Positions 27,083 to 35,526 of a stretch of DNA of 64,000 nucleotides are shown here, piece by piece. The stretch lies in NCBI RefSeq assembly GCF_035967765.1, contig NZ_JAYWIT010000004.1, one strand, 5' to 3'. The stretch's first letter is position 1; every line of letters starts with the position of its first letter. A program made the translations under genes and the position numbers. The stretch is from Conexibacter stalactiti (GTDB lineage: Bacteria; Actinomycetota; Thermoleophilia; Solirubrobacterales; Solirubrobacteraceae). A model generated the notes under the pieces. It was not told where the DNA came from and did not search any database. It saw only the letters and a list, made by a program, of their open reading frames with translations.

Positions 27083-27116
27083 GCGGATGCTGCGTCGCGT
27101 CCCGGCCGCGCCCGGT

Positions 27117-27122
27117 TAGCCT
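27117..27122 (+). promoter_or_regulatory. -10 element TAGCCT for leaderless ABC exporter operon
   Basis: TAGCCT is followed by 7 nt and ATG 27130. It lies in the 59-bp spacer shared with the divergent ymdB-like gene. Confidence 0.45.
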
Positions 27123-27129
27123 ACGGGCG

Positions 27130-27861
27130 ATGCCATCCGTCGAGACCGACGCCCCACCCGCCTTGGCGGTCGCCGGCTTGACGAAGCGCTACGGCGAGCG
27201 CGTCGCGCTGCGCGGGGTCGGCTTCGACGCCGCGCCGGGCGAGCTGGTCGCGCTGATCGGACCGAACGGCGCCGGCAAGACGACGATGCTCTCGATCCTC
27301 GCCGGGATCCAGCCACCGGACGAGGGGACGGTCTCGCGCAGCGGTCGTGAGATCGGCTGGGTGCCGCAGCAGCCGGCCGTCTACTCGAAGCTGTCGGTCG
27401 CTGAGAACCTGCGCCTCTTCGCGCGGCTGGAGAAGGTGCCGCAGCCGGACGCCGTCGTCGCCGCGATGCTCGCGCAGACGGGGTTGGAGGATCGTGCCGG
27501 CGACGAGGTCGGACGCCTCTCCGGCGGCAACCAGCAGCGCGTCAACATCGCCGTCGGGCTGCTCGCGGCGCCGCCGGTGCTGCTGCTCGACGAGCCCTCC
27601 TCGTCGCTCGACCCGCGCCAGCGCGAGCGGCTGTGGGAGTTCATCGCGCGGCTCGCGGCCGCCGGCACGACGGTCGTGTACTCGACCCACAACGTGCAGG
27701 AGGCGGAGCGCTACGCCGACCGCGTGCTCGTGCTCGCCGACGGCGAGCTGCTGTTCAACGGCACGCCGGGCGAGCTGGAGGCGACCGTCGGCGGTGACGC
27801 GGCCGGCCCGCGCGACTTCGAGGCCGCCTTCGTGCGCTTCCTCCACGAGCGCGGGCACTGA
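27130..27861 (+). CDS. ABC transporter ATP-binding protein
   Basis: 243 aa from ATG 27130. Walker A GPNGAGKTTM (about 41-50), Q-loop in GWVPQQPAVY, signature LSGGNQQRVNIAVGLL (LSGGN instead of LSGGQ), Walker B VLLLDEPSSSLD, H-loop in VVYSTHNVQEA. Exporter-type domain (like NatA/CcmA) pairing with the ABC-2 permease 3 bp downstream. The substrate is unknown. The promoter appears to be leaderless. Confidence 0.93.
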   Translation: MPSVETDAPPALAVAGLTKRYGERVALRGVGFDAAPGELVALIGPNGAGKTTMLSILAGIQPPDEGTVSRSGREIGWVPQQPAVYSKLSVAENLRLFARLEKVPQPDAVVAAMLAQTGLEDRAGDEVGRLSGGNQQRVNIAVGLLAAPPVLLLDEPSSSLDPRQRERLWEFIARLAAAGTTVVYSTHNVQEAERYADRVLVLADGELLFNGTPGELEATVGGDAAGPRDFEAAFVRFLHERGH

Positions 27862-27864
27862 CCG

Positions 27865-29208
27865 ATGCGCTGGCTCCTGCTGAAGGACGTGCAGATCCTG
27901 CGCCGCTCGCCGCTGCTGGTGGCGCTGCTGGTGCTCTACCCGATCCTGATCGCACTGCTGATCGGCAGCGCGCTCTCCAGAGGTCCCGGCAACCCGTCGA
28001 TCGCGCTCTTCAGCGGGGTTCCCAGAGAGCAGCGCACCTTCGACGTCGGCGGCTCCGCGGTCAACGCCGACGAGTTCCTGCCGGAGCTGTCGAGATCGGT
28101 CGACATCATCAGAGCGACCTCGCGCGAACAGGCGGTGCAGCTGGTCAAGGACGGTGAGGTTCTGGCCGCGCTGATCCTGCCGCCGGACATCGCGCAGCAG
28201 CTGCAGAGCGGTCGCGAGCAGCCGACGCTCGAGGTCGCCTACAACGGCGAGGATCCGGTCAAGCAGCAGTTCGTCGAGTCGTTGATCAAGGCCCGCATCG
28301 CCGACGCCAACACAGCGCTGCGCGAGAAGTACCAGAGAATCACGCTCGACTACATCGAGATGCTGCGCGACGGCGGCTCGCTGAATGTCTTCGGCACCGA
28401 CGTCTCGATCCTCGGCCTGAGAACGTCGCAGCGGCTGATCGCGGGCGTGATGGCGACGCTGCCGAGATCGTCGCCCGAGTACACGGCGCTGGAGCAGGTC
28501 GACCGCTTCGCGCGCCTCGCGATCGAGAACCTCGGCGTCTCGACGAGAGTGCTGCGCTCGGTCGCCGAGCCGCTCGCGGTCAGACAGACGGTGATCGGCG
28601 GCAGACGGACGCCGCTGGACGCCTACGCGATCGCCGTCGCGGTGACGATCTCGCTGATGTTCCTGACGGTGCTGCTGGCGTCCGGCCTGCTCGCGCTCGA
28701 ACGCGAGGAGCACGCCTTCGCGCGGCTCGTGCGCGGGCTCGTCTCGCGTGTCGGGCTGCTGCTGGAGAAGGCGGCGCTGGCCGCGCTCTGCGGCCTCTTC
28801 GTGACGTTGCTGCTGCTCGTCGCGCTGGGGCTGTTCTGGGTCGAGCTGGACTTCGCGCGGCTGCCGCTGTGGGTCGTCGCGCTCGCGCTCGGCAGCGCCG
28901 CCTTCGGCGCGCTGGGCGTCGCGCTCGGCGGCCTCGCGCGCGAGGTGCGCGCCGCGTCGCTGCTCGCCTTCACGCTGTCGCTGCCGATCGCGTTCCTGGC
29001 GCTCGTGCCGAGCAGCTCCGTCTCCGGCTGGGCCTACGACGTCATACGCGTCGTCTGCGCGATCTTCCCGTTCAAGCCGACGCTGCAGGCGCTCGACGTG
29101 GCGATCAACGACGCGCCGTCGAGCTTCGCGGTGCCGCTGCTGCACCTCGCCGCGCTCGCGGCCGCCTACGTGGCGATCGCGCGGCTCGCGCTGCGGCGAT
29201 TCGGCTGA
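27865..29208 (+). CDS. ABC-2 type transporter permease
   Basis: 447 aa. One N-terminal transmembrane helix (about 14-34), a large external domain (about 40-245), then five helices (about 250-440): the type V/ABC-2 exporter layout (YhgE/NatB-like). The external domain includes ALILPPDIAQQLQSGREQPT, the conserved pattern of these exporters. It works with the ATPase just upstream. The export substrate is not predictable. Many arginines of the external domain are AGA. Confidence 0.88.
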   Translation: MRWLLLKDVQILRRSPLLVALLVLYPILIALLIGSALSRGPGNPSIALFSGVPREQRTFDVGGSAVNADEFLPELSRSVDIIRATSREQAVQLVKDGEVLAALILPPDIAQQLQSGREQPTLEVAYNGEDPVKQQFVESLIKARIADANTALREKYQRITLDYIEMLRDGGSLNVFGTDVSILGLRTSQRLIAGVMATLPRSSPEYTALEQVDRFARLAIENLGVSTRVLRSVAEPLAVRQTVIGGRRTPLDAYAIAVAVTISLMFLTVLLASGLLALEREEHAFARLVRGLVSRVGLLLEKAALAALCGLFVTLLLLVALGLFWVELDFARLPLWVVALALGSAAFGALGVALGGLAREVRAASLLAFTLSLPIAFLALVPSSSVSGWAYDVIRVVCAIFPFKPTLQALDVAINDAPSSFAVPLLHLAALAAAYVAIARLALRRFG

Positions 29209-29274
29209 CCTGCCGGGCGACGCGCTGACGTTCGGCGCGGAGCCGCGAGAAGGCGACGTTATCCTGAGCCGGAG

Positions 29275-30258
29275 ATGGCCTTTCCTCTGACCCGCCTGCG
29301 CCGCCTCCGGCGCACCGGCGCGCTGCGCGGGCTCGTGCGCGAGACGCAGCTCGACGCGGGCGACTTCGTGCTCCCGCTGTTCGTCACCCACGGCAGCGAC
29401 GTGCGCGCGCCGATCGACGCGATGCCCGGCGTCGCGCGCCTCTCGATCGACCACGCCGTCGCCGAGGCCGGCGAGGCGGCCGCGCTGGGGATCCCGGCGG
29501 TGATGCTGTTCGGCATCCCCGACCACAAGGACGAGGAGGGCTCCGGCGCGTGGGATGACGAGGGCGTCGTCCAGCTCGCGATCCGCGCGATCAAGGACGC
29601 CCATCCCGATCTGCTCGTGATCCCCGACCTCTGCCTCTGCGAGTACACGAGCCACGGCCACTGCGGCGTCGTGCGCAGCGATGGCTACGTCGACAACGAC
29701 GCGTCGCTGGAGCTGCTCGCACGCACGGCCGTGTCGCAGGCGCGCGCCGGCGCCGACGTGATCGCGCCGAGCGACATGATGGACGGGCGCGTCGGCGCGC
29801 TGCGCGCCGCGCTCGACGAGGCCGGCTTCGCCGAGATCCCGATCCTCGCCTACTCGGCCAAGTTCGCCTCGGCCTACTACGGTCCCTTTCGCGAGGCGGC
29901 CGACTCCACGCCGGCCTTCGGCGATCGTCGCAGCTACCAGCTCGATCCGGCCAACGGCGACGAGGCGATGCGCGAGGTCGCCGCCGACGTCGAGGAGGGC
30001 GCCGACATGCTGATGGTGAAGCCCGCGCTGCCGTACCTCGACGTGATCCGCCGCGTCAAGGAGACGCACAACCTGCCGCTCGTCGCCTACAACGTCAGCG
30101 GCGAGTACGCGATGGTGAAGGCGGCCGCGGCCGCCGGCTACATCGACGAGCGCGCGACCGTGCTCGAGACCCTCACCGCGTTCCGCCGCGCCGGCGCGGA
30201 CGTCGTCATCACCTACCACGCCAAGGATGCCGCCCGCTGGCTCCAGGAGTCGACATGA
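29275..30258 (+). CDS. hemB: Delta-aminolevulinic acid dehydratase (porphobilinogen synthase)
   Basis: 327 aa. It joins two 5-aminolevulinate molecules into porphobilinogen. LFVTHGSDVRAPIDAMPGV is the N-terminal signature. A cysteine-rich zinc site DLCLCEYTSHGHCG (three Cys) points to the Zn-dependent class. The first active-site lysine lies in ILAYSAKFASAYYGPFR and the Schiff-base lysine in MLMVKPALPYLD. It overlaps the next gene by 4 bp. With hemL at 31363 it covers two steps of the C5 tetrapyrrole pathway. Confidence 0.97.
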   Translation: MAFPLTRLRRLRRTGALRGLVRETQLDAGDFVLPLFVTHGSDVRAPIDAMPGVARLSIDHAVAEAGEAAALGIPAVMLFGIPDHKDEEGSGAWDDEGVVQLAIRAIKDAHPDLLVIPDLCLCEYTSHGHCGVVRSDGYVDNDASLELLARTAVSQARAGADVIAPSDMMDGRVGALRAALDEAGFAEIPILAYSAKFASAYYGPFREAADSTPAFGDRRSYQLDPANGDEAMREVAADVEEGADMLMVKPALPYLDVIRRVKETHNLPLVAYNVSGEYAMVKAAAAAGYIDERATVLETLTAFRRAGADVVITYHAKDAARWLQEST

Positions 30259-31349
30259 CCAACGCCGGACAGGCGACGCCCAAGCTCCGCAGCCGCAGAT
30301 TCGGCGCGGCGATCCCGCTCGACGAGCTCGACAGACGGCTGCTCAACCTGATGCAGGGCAAGTTCCCGCTCGAACCGCGCCCGTACCAGCGCGTCGCAGA
30401 GCTGGCCGAGGTCGACGAGACGACCGTGATGCAGCGAGTCCAGCATCTGCTCGACCAGCGCATCATCCGTCAGGTGACGCCGATCTTCGACACGCGCGCG
30501 CTCGGCTACGAGTCGATGCTGGTCGCGGCGAAGGTGGACGCCGAGAACCCGCATCGCGCCGCCAAGGTGATCAACGCCCACCCCGGCGTCTCGCACAACT
30601 ACCTGCGCAACCACGACTTCAACATGTGGTTCACGATCGCGACCGAGCCCGACTCGAAGCTCGGTCTGGAGGGGACGCTGAACGCGCTGGCGGAGGAGGC
30701 GGGCGCCACATCCGTGCGCCAGCTGCCGACGCTGAAGCTGTTCAAGATCCGCATGGACCTGGAGATGGAGGGCGACACGAGAGCGCTCGCGGCCCAGGCC
30801 GTCGCCGCCGAGCCGGTCGAGCTGGAGCGCCAGCCCTATGACGACTTCGACGTCGCCGTGATCCGAGCGCTGCAGGGCGACATGGCCGTCGTCGAGGAGC
30901 CGTACGCGGCCGCCGCTGCTGAGCTGGGGGTGACGCAGGAGCGCTTCCTCGACCACCTCGCGGGGATGCAGGAGCGCGGTCTGCTGCGCCGCGTCGCCGC
31001 GATCCTCTACCACCGCCGCGCCGGCTTCTCCGCCAACGGCATGGGCGTCTGGAAGGTCCCCGACGAGCAGATCCTCGAGGTCGGCCGTCAGATGGCCGCC
31101 GTGCGCGGGATCTCGCACTGCTACCAGCGCCCGACGTACGAGGACTGGCCGTACTCGGTCTTCACGATGGCCCACGGCCGCTCGAAGGAGGAGTGCGACG
31201 CGATCCTCGACTCGATCGCGCAGACGCACGGGATCGACGGGCCGGGGGAGCGCGCGACGCTCTACTCCTCGACCGAGTTCAAGAAGATCCGCCTGCTCTA
31301 CTTCACCGACGAGTTCAAGGCGTGGGAGCGCGCGCACACCGGCGTGTGA
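30255..31349 (+). CDS. Fused siroheme-decarboxylase-like protein (AhbA-AhbB type, Lrp/AsnC-like)
   Basis: 364 aa, ATG overlapping the hemB stop. It reads as two tandem Lrp/AsnC-like units: each has a winged-helix N-part (LDELDRRLLNLMQGKFPL near 20-37; FDVAVIRALQGDMAVVEEPY near 198-217) and a ferredoxin-like C-part. Diagnostic stretches of the NirD/L/G/H-AhbA/B family are present: RQVTPIFDTRALGYES and HNYLRNHDFNMWFTIATEP in the first unit, RRVAAILYHRRAGFSANGMG and SHCYQRPTYEDWPYSVFTMAHG in the second. In sulfate reducers and denitrifiers AhbA and AhbB (or NirD/L) decarboxylate siroheme. A heme-pathway regulator is the alternative. Placement between hemB and hemL supports a tetrapyrrole role. 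Confidence 0.8.
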   Translation: MTNAGQATPKLRSRRFGAAIPLDELDRRLLNLMQGKFPLEPRPYQRVAELAEVDETTVMQRVQHLLDQRIIRQVTPIFDTRALGYESMLVAAKVDAENPHRAAKVINAHPGVSHNYLRNHDFNMWFTIATEPDSKLGLEGTLNALAEEAGATSVRQLPTLKLFKIRMDLEMEGDTRALAAQAVAAEPVELERQPYDDFDVAVIRALQGDMAVVEEPYAAAAAELGVTQERFLDHLAGMQERGLLRRVAAILYHRRAGFSANGMGVWKVPDEQILEVGRQMAAVRGISHCYQRPTYEDWPYSVFTMAHGRSKEECDAILDSIAQTHGIDGPGERATLYSSTEFKKIRLLYFTDEFKAWERAHTGV

Positions 31350-31362
31350 CACCCTCCCGCGC

Positions 31363-32661
31363 ATGTCGCCGCCACTGACCGACGCGCGCTCGGCCGCGCT
31401 CTACGCCGAGGCGTTGAAGGTGCTGCCGGGCGGGGTCAACTCGCCCGTCCGCGCGATGCGCGCGATCGGCCGCGATCCGCTCTTCGTCGAACGCGGCGAG
31501 GGCGCCGAGATCGTCGACGCCGACGGCAATCGCTACATCGACTACGTCTGCTCGTGGGGTCCGTTGATCCACGGGCACGCCCACCCGGAGGTCGTCGCCG
31601 CGATCAGCGCCGCTGCCGCGCGCGGCACCAGCTTCGGCGCCCCGACGGCCGGTGAGGTCGAGCTGGCTGAGGAGGTCGCCGCGCGCTTCCCCTCCGTCGA
31701 GATGGTGCGGATGACCTCGTCGGGGACCGAGGCGTCGATGAGCGCGCTGCGGCTCGCGCGCGCCGCCACCGGCCGCGAGAAGGTCCTGAAGTTCGCCGGC
31801 GCCTACCACGGCCATGTCGACGGCTTGCTGGCGGAGGCCGGCTCGGGGCTCGCGACGCAGGGGATCCCGGCCAGCCCGGGAGTTCCGGCGGCCGCGACCG
31901 CCGCGACCGTGATCGTCCCCTGGAACGACCCGCAGGCGCTGCGCGCCGCGGTCGCGGAGCACGGCGACCGGCTCGCCGCGATCGTCGCGGAGCCGTACCC
32001 GGCCAACATGGGCGTGGTGCTGCCGCGGGAGGGGTTCCTCGCGCTGCTGCGCGAGCAGGCCGATGCCAGCGGGGCGCTGCTGATCCTCGACGAGGTGATC
32101 AGCGGCTTCCGCGTCGCGCGCGGCGGCGCGCAGGCGCGTGAGCAGATCCGACCGGACCTGACGATCATGGGCAAGGTGCTCGGCGGCGGGCTGCCGGCGG
32201 CCGCCTACGCCGGCCCACGGGCGCTGATGGAGCAGATCGCTCCAGCCGGCGACGTCTACCAGGCCGGCACGCTGTCAGGCAATCCGCTCGCGGTCGCCGC
32301 CGGTCTCGCGACACTGCGGCTGCTCGACGGCGATGCCTACGACCGCCTCGAGGCGACGACGACGGCGCTCGCCGCCGGGCTGCGCGACGGCGCCGCGGCG
32401 GCCGGCCGCACCGTCGAGGTCGTCGACGTGCCTGGGCTGCTGACCGTCTTCTTCCGTGAGGGCCCGGTGCGCGACTACGCCGACGCCGCCGCCAGCGACC
32501 GCGACGCCCACGCCGCCTGGTGCCGCGCCCTGCTCGCCCACGGCGTCTACCCGCCGCCGTCGCAGTTCGAGGCCTGGTTCCCGTCACTGGCGCACGACGA
32601 CGCGGTCGTGCGGCGCACGCTCGATGCCGCCGCGGCGGCCTTCCAGGAGACGGCGCCGTGA
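31363..32661 (+). CDS. hemL: Glutamate-1-semialdehyde 2,1-aminomutase
   Basis: 432 aa. PLP enzyme making 5-aminolevulinate from glutamate-1-semialdehyde in the C5 pathway. VLPGGVNSPVRAM at the N-terminus, TSSGTEASMSALRLARAATG, LILDEVISGFRV, the Schiff-base lysine in IMGKVLGGGLPAAAY, and YQAGTLSGNPLAVAAG are all family hallmarks. It follows the Ahb-like gene by 13 bp and overlaps the next gene by 4 bp (GTGA), so hemB, ahb-like, hemL and the following gene form one operon. Confidence 0.97.
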   Translation: MSPPLTDARSAALYAEALKVLPGGVNSPVRAMRAIGRDPLFVERGEGAEIVDADGNRYIDYVCSWGPLIHGHAHPEVVAAISAAAARGTSFGAPTAGEVELAEEVAARFPSVEMVRMTSSGTEASMSALRLARAATGREKVLKFAGAYHGHVDGLLAEAGSGLATQGIPASPGVPAAATAATVIVPWNDPQALRAAVAEHGDRLAAIVAEPYPANMGVVLPREGFLALLREQADASGALLILDEVISGFRVARGGAQAREQIRPDLTIMGKVLGGGLPAAAYAGPRALMEQIAPAGDVYQAGTLSGNPLAVAAGLATLRLLDGDAYDRLEATTTALAAGLRDGAAAAGRTVEVVDVPGLLTVFFREGPVRDYADAAASDRDAHAAWCRALLAHGVYPPPSQFEAWFPSLAHDDAVVRRTLDAAAAAFQETAP

Positions 32662-33215
32662 GCGCGCGCGGCGACCTCGCGCAGGCGCTGCGCGAAGAGG
32701 GCGGGCTGCTCGCCGCCGCGCTCGCGCCGGACGGCGCCGCGCCGCGTGCCGGGCTCGACGTCGAAGCGCTGGCCGCTGCGACAGTCGCTGGGCCGCGCGG
32801 GGAGCGCGCCCCTGCTGACTACGCCGTCGTGCTCGCCGCTGTGCGCGAGGGCTACCTGCTGCACTACGGCGACGCGGCCGGCGACGTCGTGCGGCCGCGT
32901 GAGCGCGACCTCGGCCTGCTCGGCGGCGATCGGCTGTTCGCCCTCGGTCTCGCGCGCCTCGCCGCGCTCGGCGATCTCGACGCCGTGATCGAGCTGGCCG
33001 ACCTGATCTCGCTCTGCGCGCAGGCGCACGCCGGCGCCGCCGAGGACGACGCGGGCGCGCAGGCGCTCGCCGACGCGGCCTGGCACGCGGCGGCAACCGC
33101 GATCGGTCACGGTCCGCGGCTCGCGCACACGCGCGCGAAGGAGCGCGCGCGCGCCGGGGAAGTGGACGCGGAGGCCGCGTTGCGGGACGCTGCTGATGTT
33201 CCGAATCTCCCATAG
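32658..33215 (+). CDS. Hypothetical alanine-rich helical protein in the hem operon
   Basis: 185 aa from GTG 32658 (GTGA overlap with hemL). Very Ala-rich and predicted all-helical. Features include ALREEGGLLAAALAP near the start, YAVVLAAVREGYLLHYGDA in the middle, LFALGLARLAALGDLDAV and a C-terminal basic helix. There is no signal peptide, no membrane helix and no cysteine motif that would mark a cofactor site. I recognise no family. The coupling to hemL suggests a function linked to tetrapyrrole synthesis or to the cytochrome bc genes that follow after 96 bp. Confidence 0.65.
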   Translation: MSARGDLAQALREEGGLLAAALAPDGAAPRAGLDVEALAAATVAGPRGERAPADYAVVLAAVREGYLLHYGDAAGDVVRPRERDLGLLGGDRLFALGLARLAALGDLDAVIELADLISLCAQAHAGAAEDDAGAQALADAAWHAAATAIGHGPRLAHTRAKERARAGEVDAEAALRDAADVPNLP

Positions 33216-33311
33216 CTGCTGGGGCGGACGGCACCCGTGCGACGCAGCGGGTGTCGTTGTCGCTATGGTTCCCGCCGCGATCCATCCGGGTCGCCCCTAC
33301 GGACTTTCATC

Positions 33312-33974
33312 GTGAGCGACAAGCACAAGAAGACCTCCCCCTACACAGCCGATCGTGGAATCCCCGGCGCGTTCGAGGGGGAGACCGTCACTCGGCGCCG
33401 ATTCATGAACGTGACCGCCCAGGGCCTCGGCGGAGTCGCCGTCGCGGCCTTCGCGCTGCCGGCTCTCGGCTTCGCACTGGGACCGGTCTTCGAGCGCACG
33501 AAGATGCAGTGGCAGGACATCGGCCCGCTCGCCGACTTCAACGAGGACGAGTACATCCCTCGTGTCTTCACGATCGTGAACGGCATCGGCGAGGCCGGCA
33601 AGACGACCGCCTACGTGCGCCTGCGCAATCCCGCGATCGACACCGAGCCCGAGGACCAGTACAACCGGGTGATCGCGATCTCCACGCGCTGCAACCACCT
33701 TGGCTGCCCGGTCCGCTTCACCCCCGCGGCCGGCAAGTTCCTCTGCCCGTGCCACGGCGGCGTCTACGACTTCCGCGGCCTGCGCGAGGGCGGTCCTCCG
33801 GTCCGTCCACTCGATCGCTTCTACACGAGAATCGAGGACAGCCGCGTCGTCGTCGGCGCGCGCTACTCGGTCAACTCAGAGCTGAAGCGCTTCTCGCCGC
33901 GCGACCCCGGCCAGCCGGTCGACGGCATCGGCCAGTACCTGTACCCGGCCCGCTTCTCGACGCCGGAGAAGTAG
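33312..33974 (+). CDS. qcrA: Rieske iron-sulfur protein of a cytochrome bc complex
   Basis: 220 aa from GTG 33312; the in-frame upstream extension overlaps the 5' region without family sequence. The N-terminal anchor has a Tat-like TRRRFMNVTAQGLGG followed by a hydrophobic helix (about 35-57), consistent with Tat-dependent insertion (tatA and tatC lie 4 kb away). The 2Fe-2S site is formed by CNHLGC (about 135-140) and CPCHGG (about 152-157). It moves electrons from menaquinol to the cytochrome. Next come cytochrome b (3-bp gap) and the b/c subunit. Confidence 0.95.
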   Translation: MSDKHKKTSPYTADRGIPGAFEGETVTRRRFMNVTAQGLGGVAVAAFALPALGFALGPVFERTKMQWQDIGPLADFNEDEYIPRVFTIVNGIGEAGKTTAYVRLRNPAIDTEPEDQYNRVIAISTRCNHLGCPVRFTPAAGKFLCPCHGGVYDFRGLREGGPPVRPLDRFYTRIEDSRVVVGARYSVNSELKRFSPRDPGQPVDGIGQYLYPARFSTPEK

Positions 33975-33977
33975 TCC

Positions 33978-34778
33978 ATGCCCAGATTCAAGCTTCCATC
34001 TCCCCCCGCGGCCCTGCAGCCGAAGCCCAAGCGGCCCGGCTCCGCCAGAGGTCCGGCCACCCCGGTCGAGACCGCCGCCGAGGGCGGCATCCACGTCGTC
34101 GACTGGCTCGACGAGCGCACCTCGCTCTCGGGTGGTCTGCGCTGGATGATGTTCCGCAAGGTCCCCAAGGGGACCAACTGGTTCTACACGCTCGGGTCGG
34201 CGACGATGTTCGCCTTCCTGTCGCAGGCCGTCACAGGAATCTTCCTGGCGATGTACTACGACCCGTCGCCCACCGGCGCGTACGAGTCGGTCCGCTACAT
34301 CGTCAACGACGCCTTCCTCGGCGAGTTCGTGCGCGGGATGCACAGATGGGGATCGTCCGTGATGGTCATCCTCGTCTTCCTGCACATGGCGCGAACGTTC
34401 TTCTTCGGCGCGTACAAGTACCCGCGCGAGCTGAACTGGGTCATCGGCGTGGCGCTGCTGATCCTCACGATGGCGATGTCGTTCACGGGCTACCTGCTCC
34501 CGTTCGATCAGCGCTCCTACTGGGCCACGATCGTCGGCGTCAACATCAACGGCACCGGCCCGCTCGTCGGTCCGTACCTGTCCGACTTCCTGCGTGCCGG
34601 GCCCGAGTTCGGCGCCACCACGCTGTCTCGTTTCTACGCGATCCACATGATGCTCGTCCCGGGTCTGATCGCCGCGCTGATCGGCGCGCACCTCTACCTG
34701 GTGGCGAAGCTCGGCACGACCGCGCCGCCGTGGATGAGAGCTGAGCGCGAGAAGACCCTGACCGAGGATGAGGTCTAG
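33978..34778 (+). CDS. qcrB: Cytochrome b (b6-type N-terminal half) of a bc complex
   Basis: 266 aa. Four transmembrane helices after a Pro-rich cytoplasmic N-terminus (1-60). Heme ligand histidines lie in MHRWGSSVMVILVFLHMAR (helix B) and in IHMMLVPGLIAALIGAHLY (helix D). GYLLPFDQRSYWAT is the quinone-site region. As in Bacillus and b6f complexes, the b protein is split: this holds the hemes and the C-terminal half is the next gene. Confidence 0.95.
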   Translation: MPRFKLPSPPAALQPKPKRPGSARGPATPVETAAEGGIHVVDWLDERTSLSGGLRWMMFRKVPKGTNWFYTLGSATMFAFLSQAVTGIFLAMYYDPSPTGAYESVRYIVNDAFLGEFVRGMHRWGSSVMVILVFLHMARTFFFGAYKYPRELNWVIGVALLILTMAMSFTGYLLPFDQRSYWATIVGVNINGTGPLVGPYLSDFLRAGPEFGATTLSRFYAIHMMLVPGLIAALIGAHLYLVAKLGTTAPPWMRAEREKTLTEDEV

Positions 34779-34781
34779 GCG

Positions 34782-35516
34782 ATGAATCAGCTCGAAAAGG
34801 AGGAGTACCTCCGCGAATACGCGCTGCTGAAGACGAAGGGCAAGCCCTTCTTCCCGTACGCGATCGCGAAGGACTCCGCGATGGCGGTCATCGTCCTGAT
34901 CGTCATCATCGTGATGTCACTGGTGCTCGGCGCCGAGCTCGGCCCGAAGGCCGACCCGACGACGACGACCTACGTGCCCCGCCCGGAGTGGTACTTCTTC
35001 TTCCTCTTCGAGGTGCTGCGCGTCATCAAGCCGCCGGAGTACGTCCCGATGGCGACGATCGGCATCCCGACGCTCGCGATGATCCTGCTGTTCCTGCTGC
35101 CGTTCTACGACCGCAGCGCGGAGCGGCGTCCCGAACGTCGTCCGATCGCGACGGCCGCCGGCATCCTGACGATCTTCGCGATGGCCTACCTGACGTTCCT
35201 GGGCGCCAACGCCGGCTCGCCGAACCAGATCGACATGGAGCCGCCCGCGGACCTCAAGGGCGCTGCGCTGACCGAGTGGAACCAGGGCCGCCTCGTCGTC
35301 GCGCAGTCGGGCTGCTTGGCCTGCCACGCGATCGGCGAGAACGGCAACCACGGTCCGGGCCCGAGACTGACGCACGTCGCGAGAGACCTGCCCGCCGCCG
35401 CGATCGCGCAGACGCTGCGCAATCCGACGGCTCCGATGCCATCGTTCCAGGGACTTGCGGAGTCGCAGCCCGAGAAGTTCAACGCGATGGTCGCCTTCCT
35501 CGGCTCGCTCAAGTAG
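34782..35516 (+). CDS. qcrC: Cytochrome b C-terminal half fused to cytochrome c (QcrC-like)
   Basis: 244 aa. Three transmembrane helices of the b C-terminal half (subunit IV-like), with the quinol-oxidation motif PEWYFFFLFEVLR (about 68-80). After the third helix (about 125-143) an external cytochrome c domain has the single heme motif CLACH (about 178-182) and a Met-containing ligand region TAPMPSFQGL near 218-227. This matches Bacillus-type QcrC rather than the larger diheme cc subunit of mycobacteria. A 4-bp gap links it to qcrB. Confidence 0.94.
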   Translation: MNQLEKEEYLREYALLKTKGKPFFPYAIAKDSAMAVIVLIVIIVMSLVLGAELGPKADPTTTTYVPRPEWYFFFLFEVLRVIKPPEYVPMATIGIPTLAMILLFLLPFYDRSAERRPERRPIATAAGILTIFAMAYLTFLGANAGSPNQIDMEPPADLKGAALTEWNQGRLVVAQSGCLACHAIGENGNHGPGPRLTHVARDLPAAAIAQTLRNPTAPMPSFQGLAESQPEKFNAMVAFLGSLK

Positions 35517-35526
35517 GGAGCCGCCG

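Noticed and set aside
27121..30219. 1032-codon open frame on the minus strand
   Set aside because: Antisense to the ABC exporter genes and hemB; no recognisable motif.
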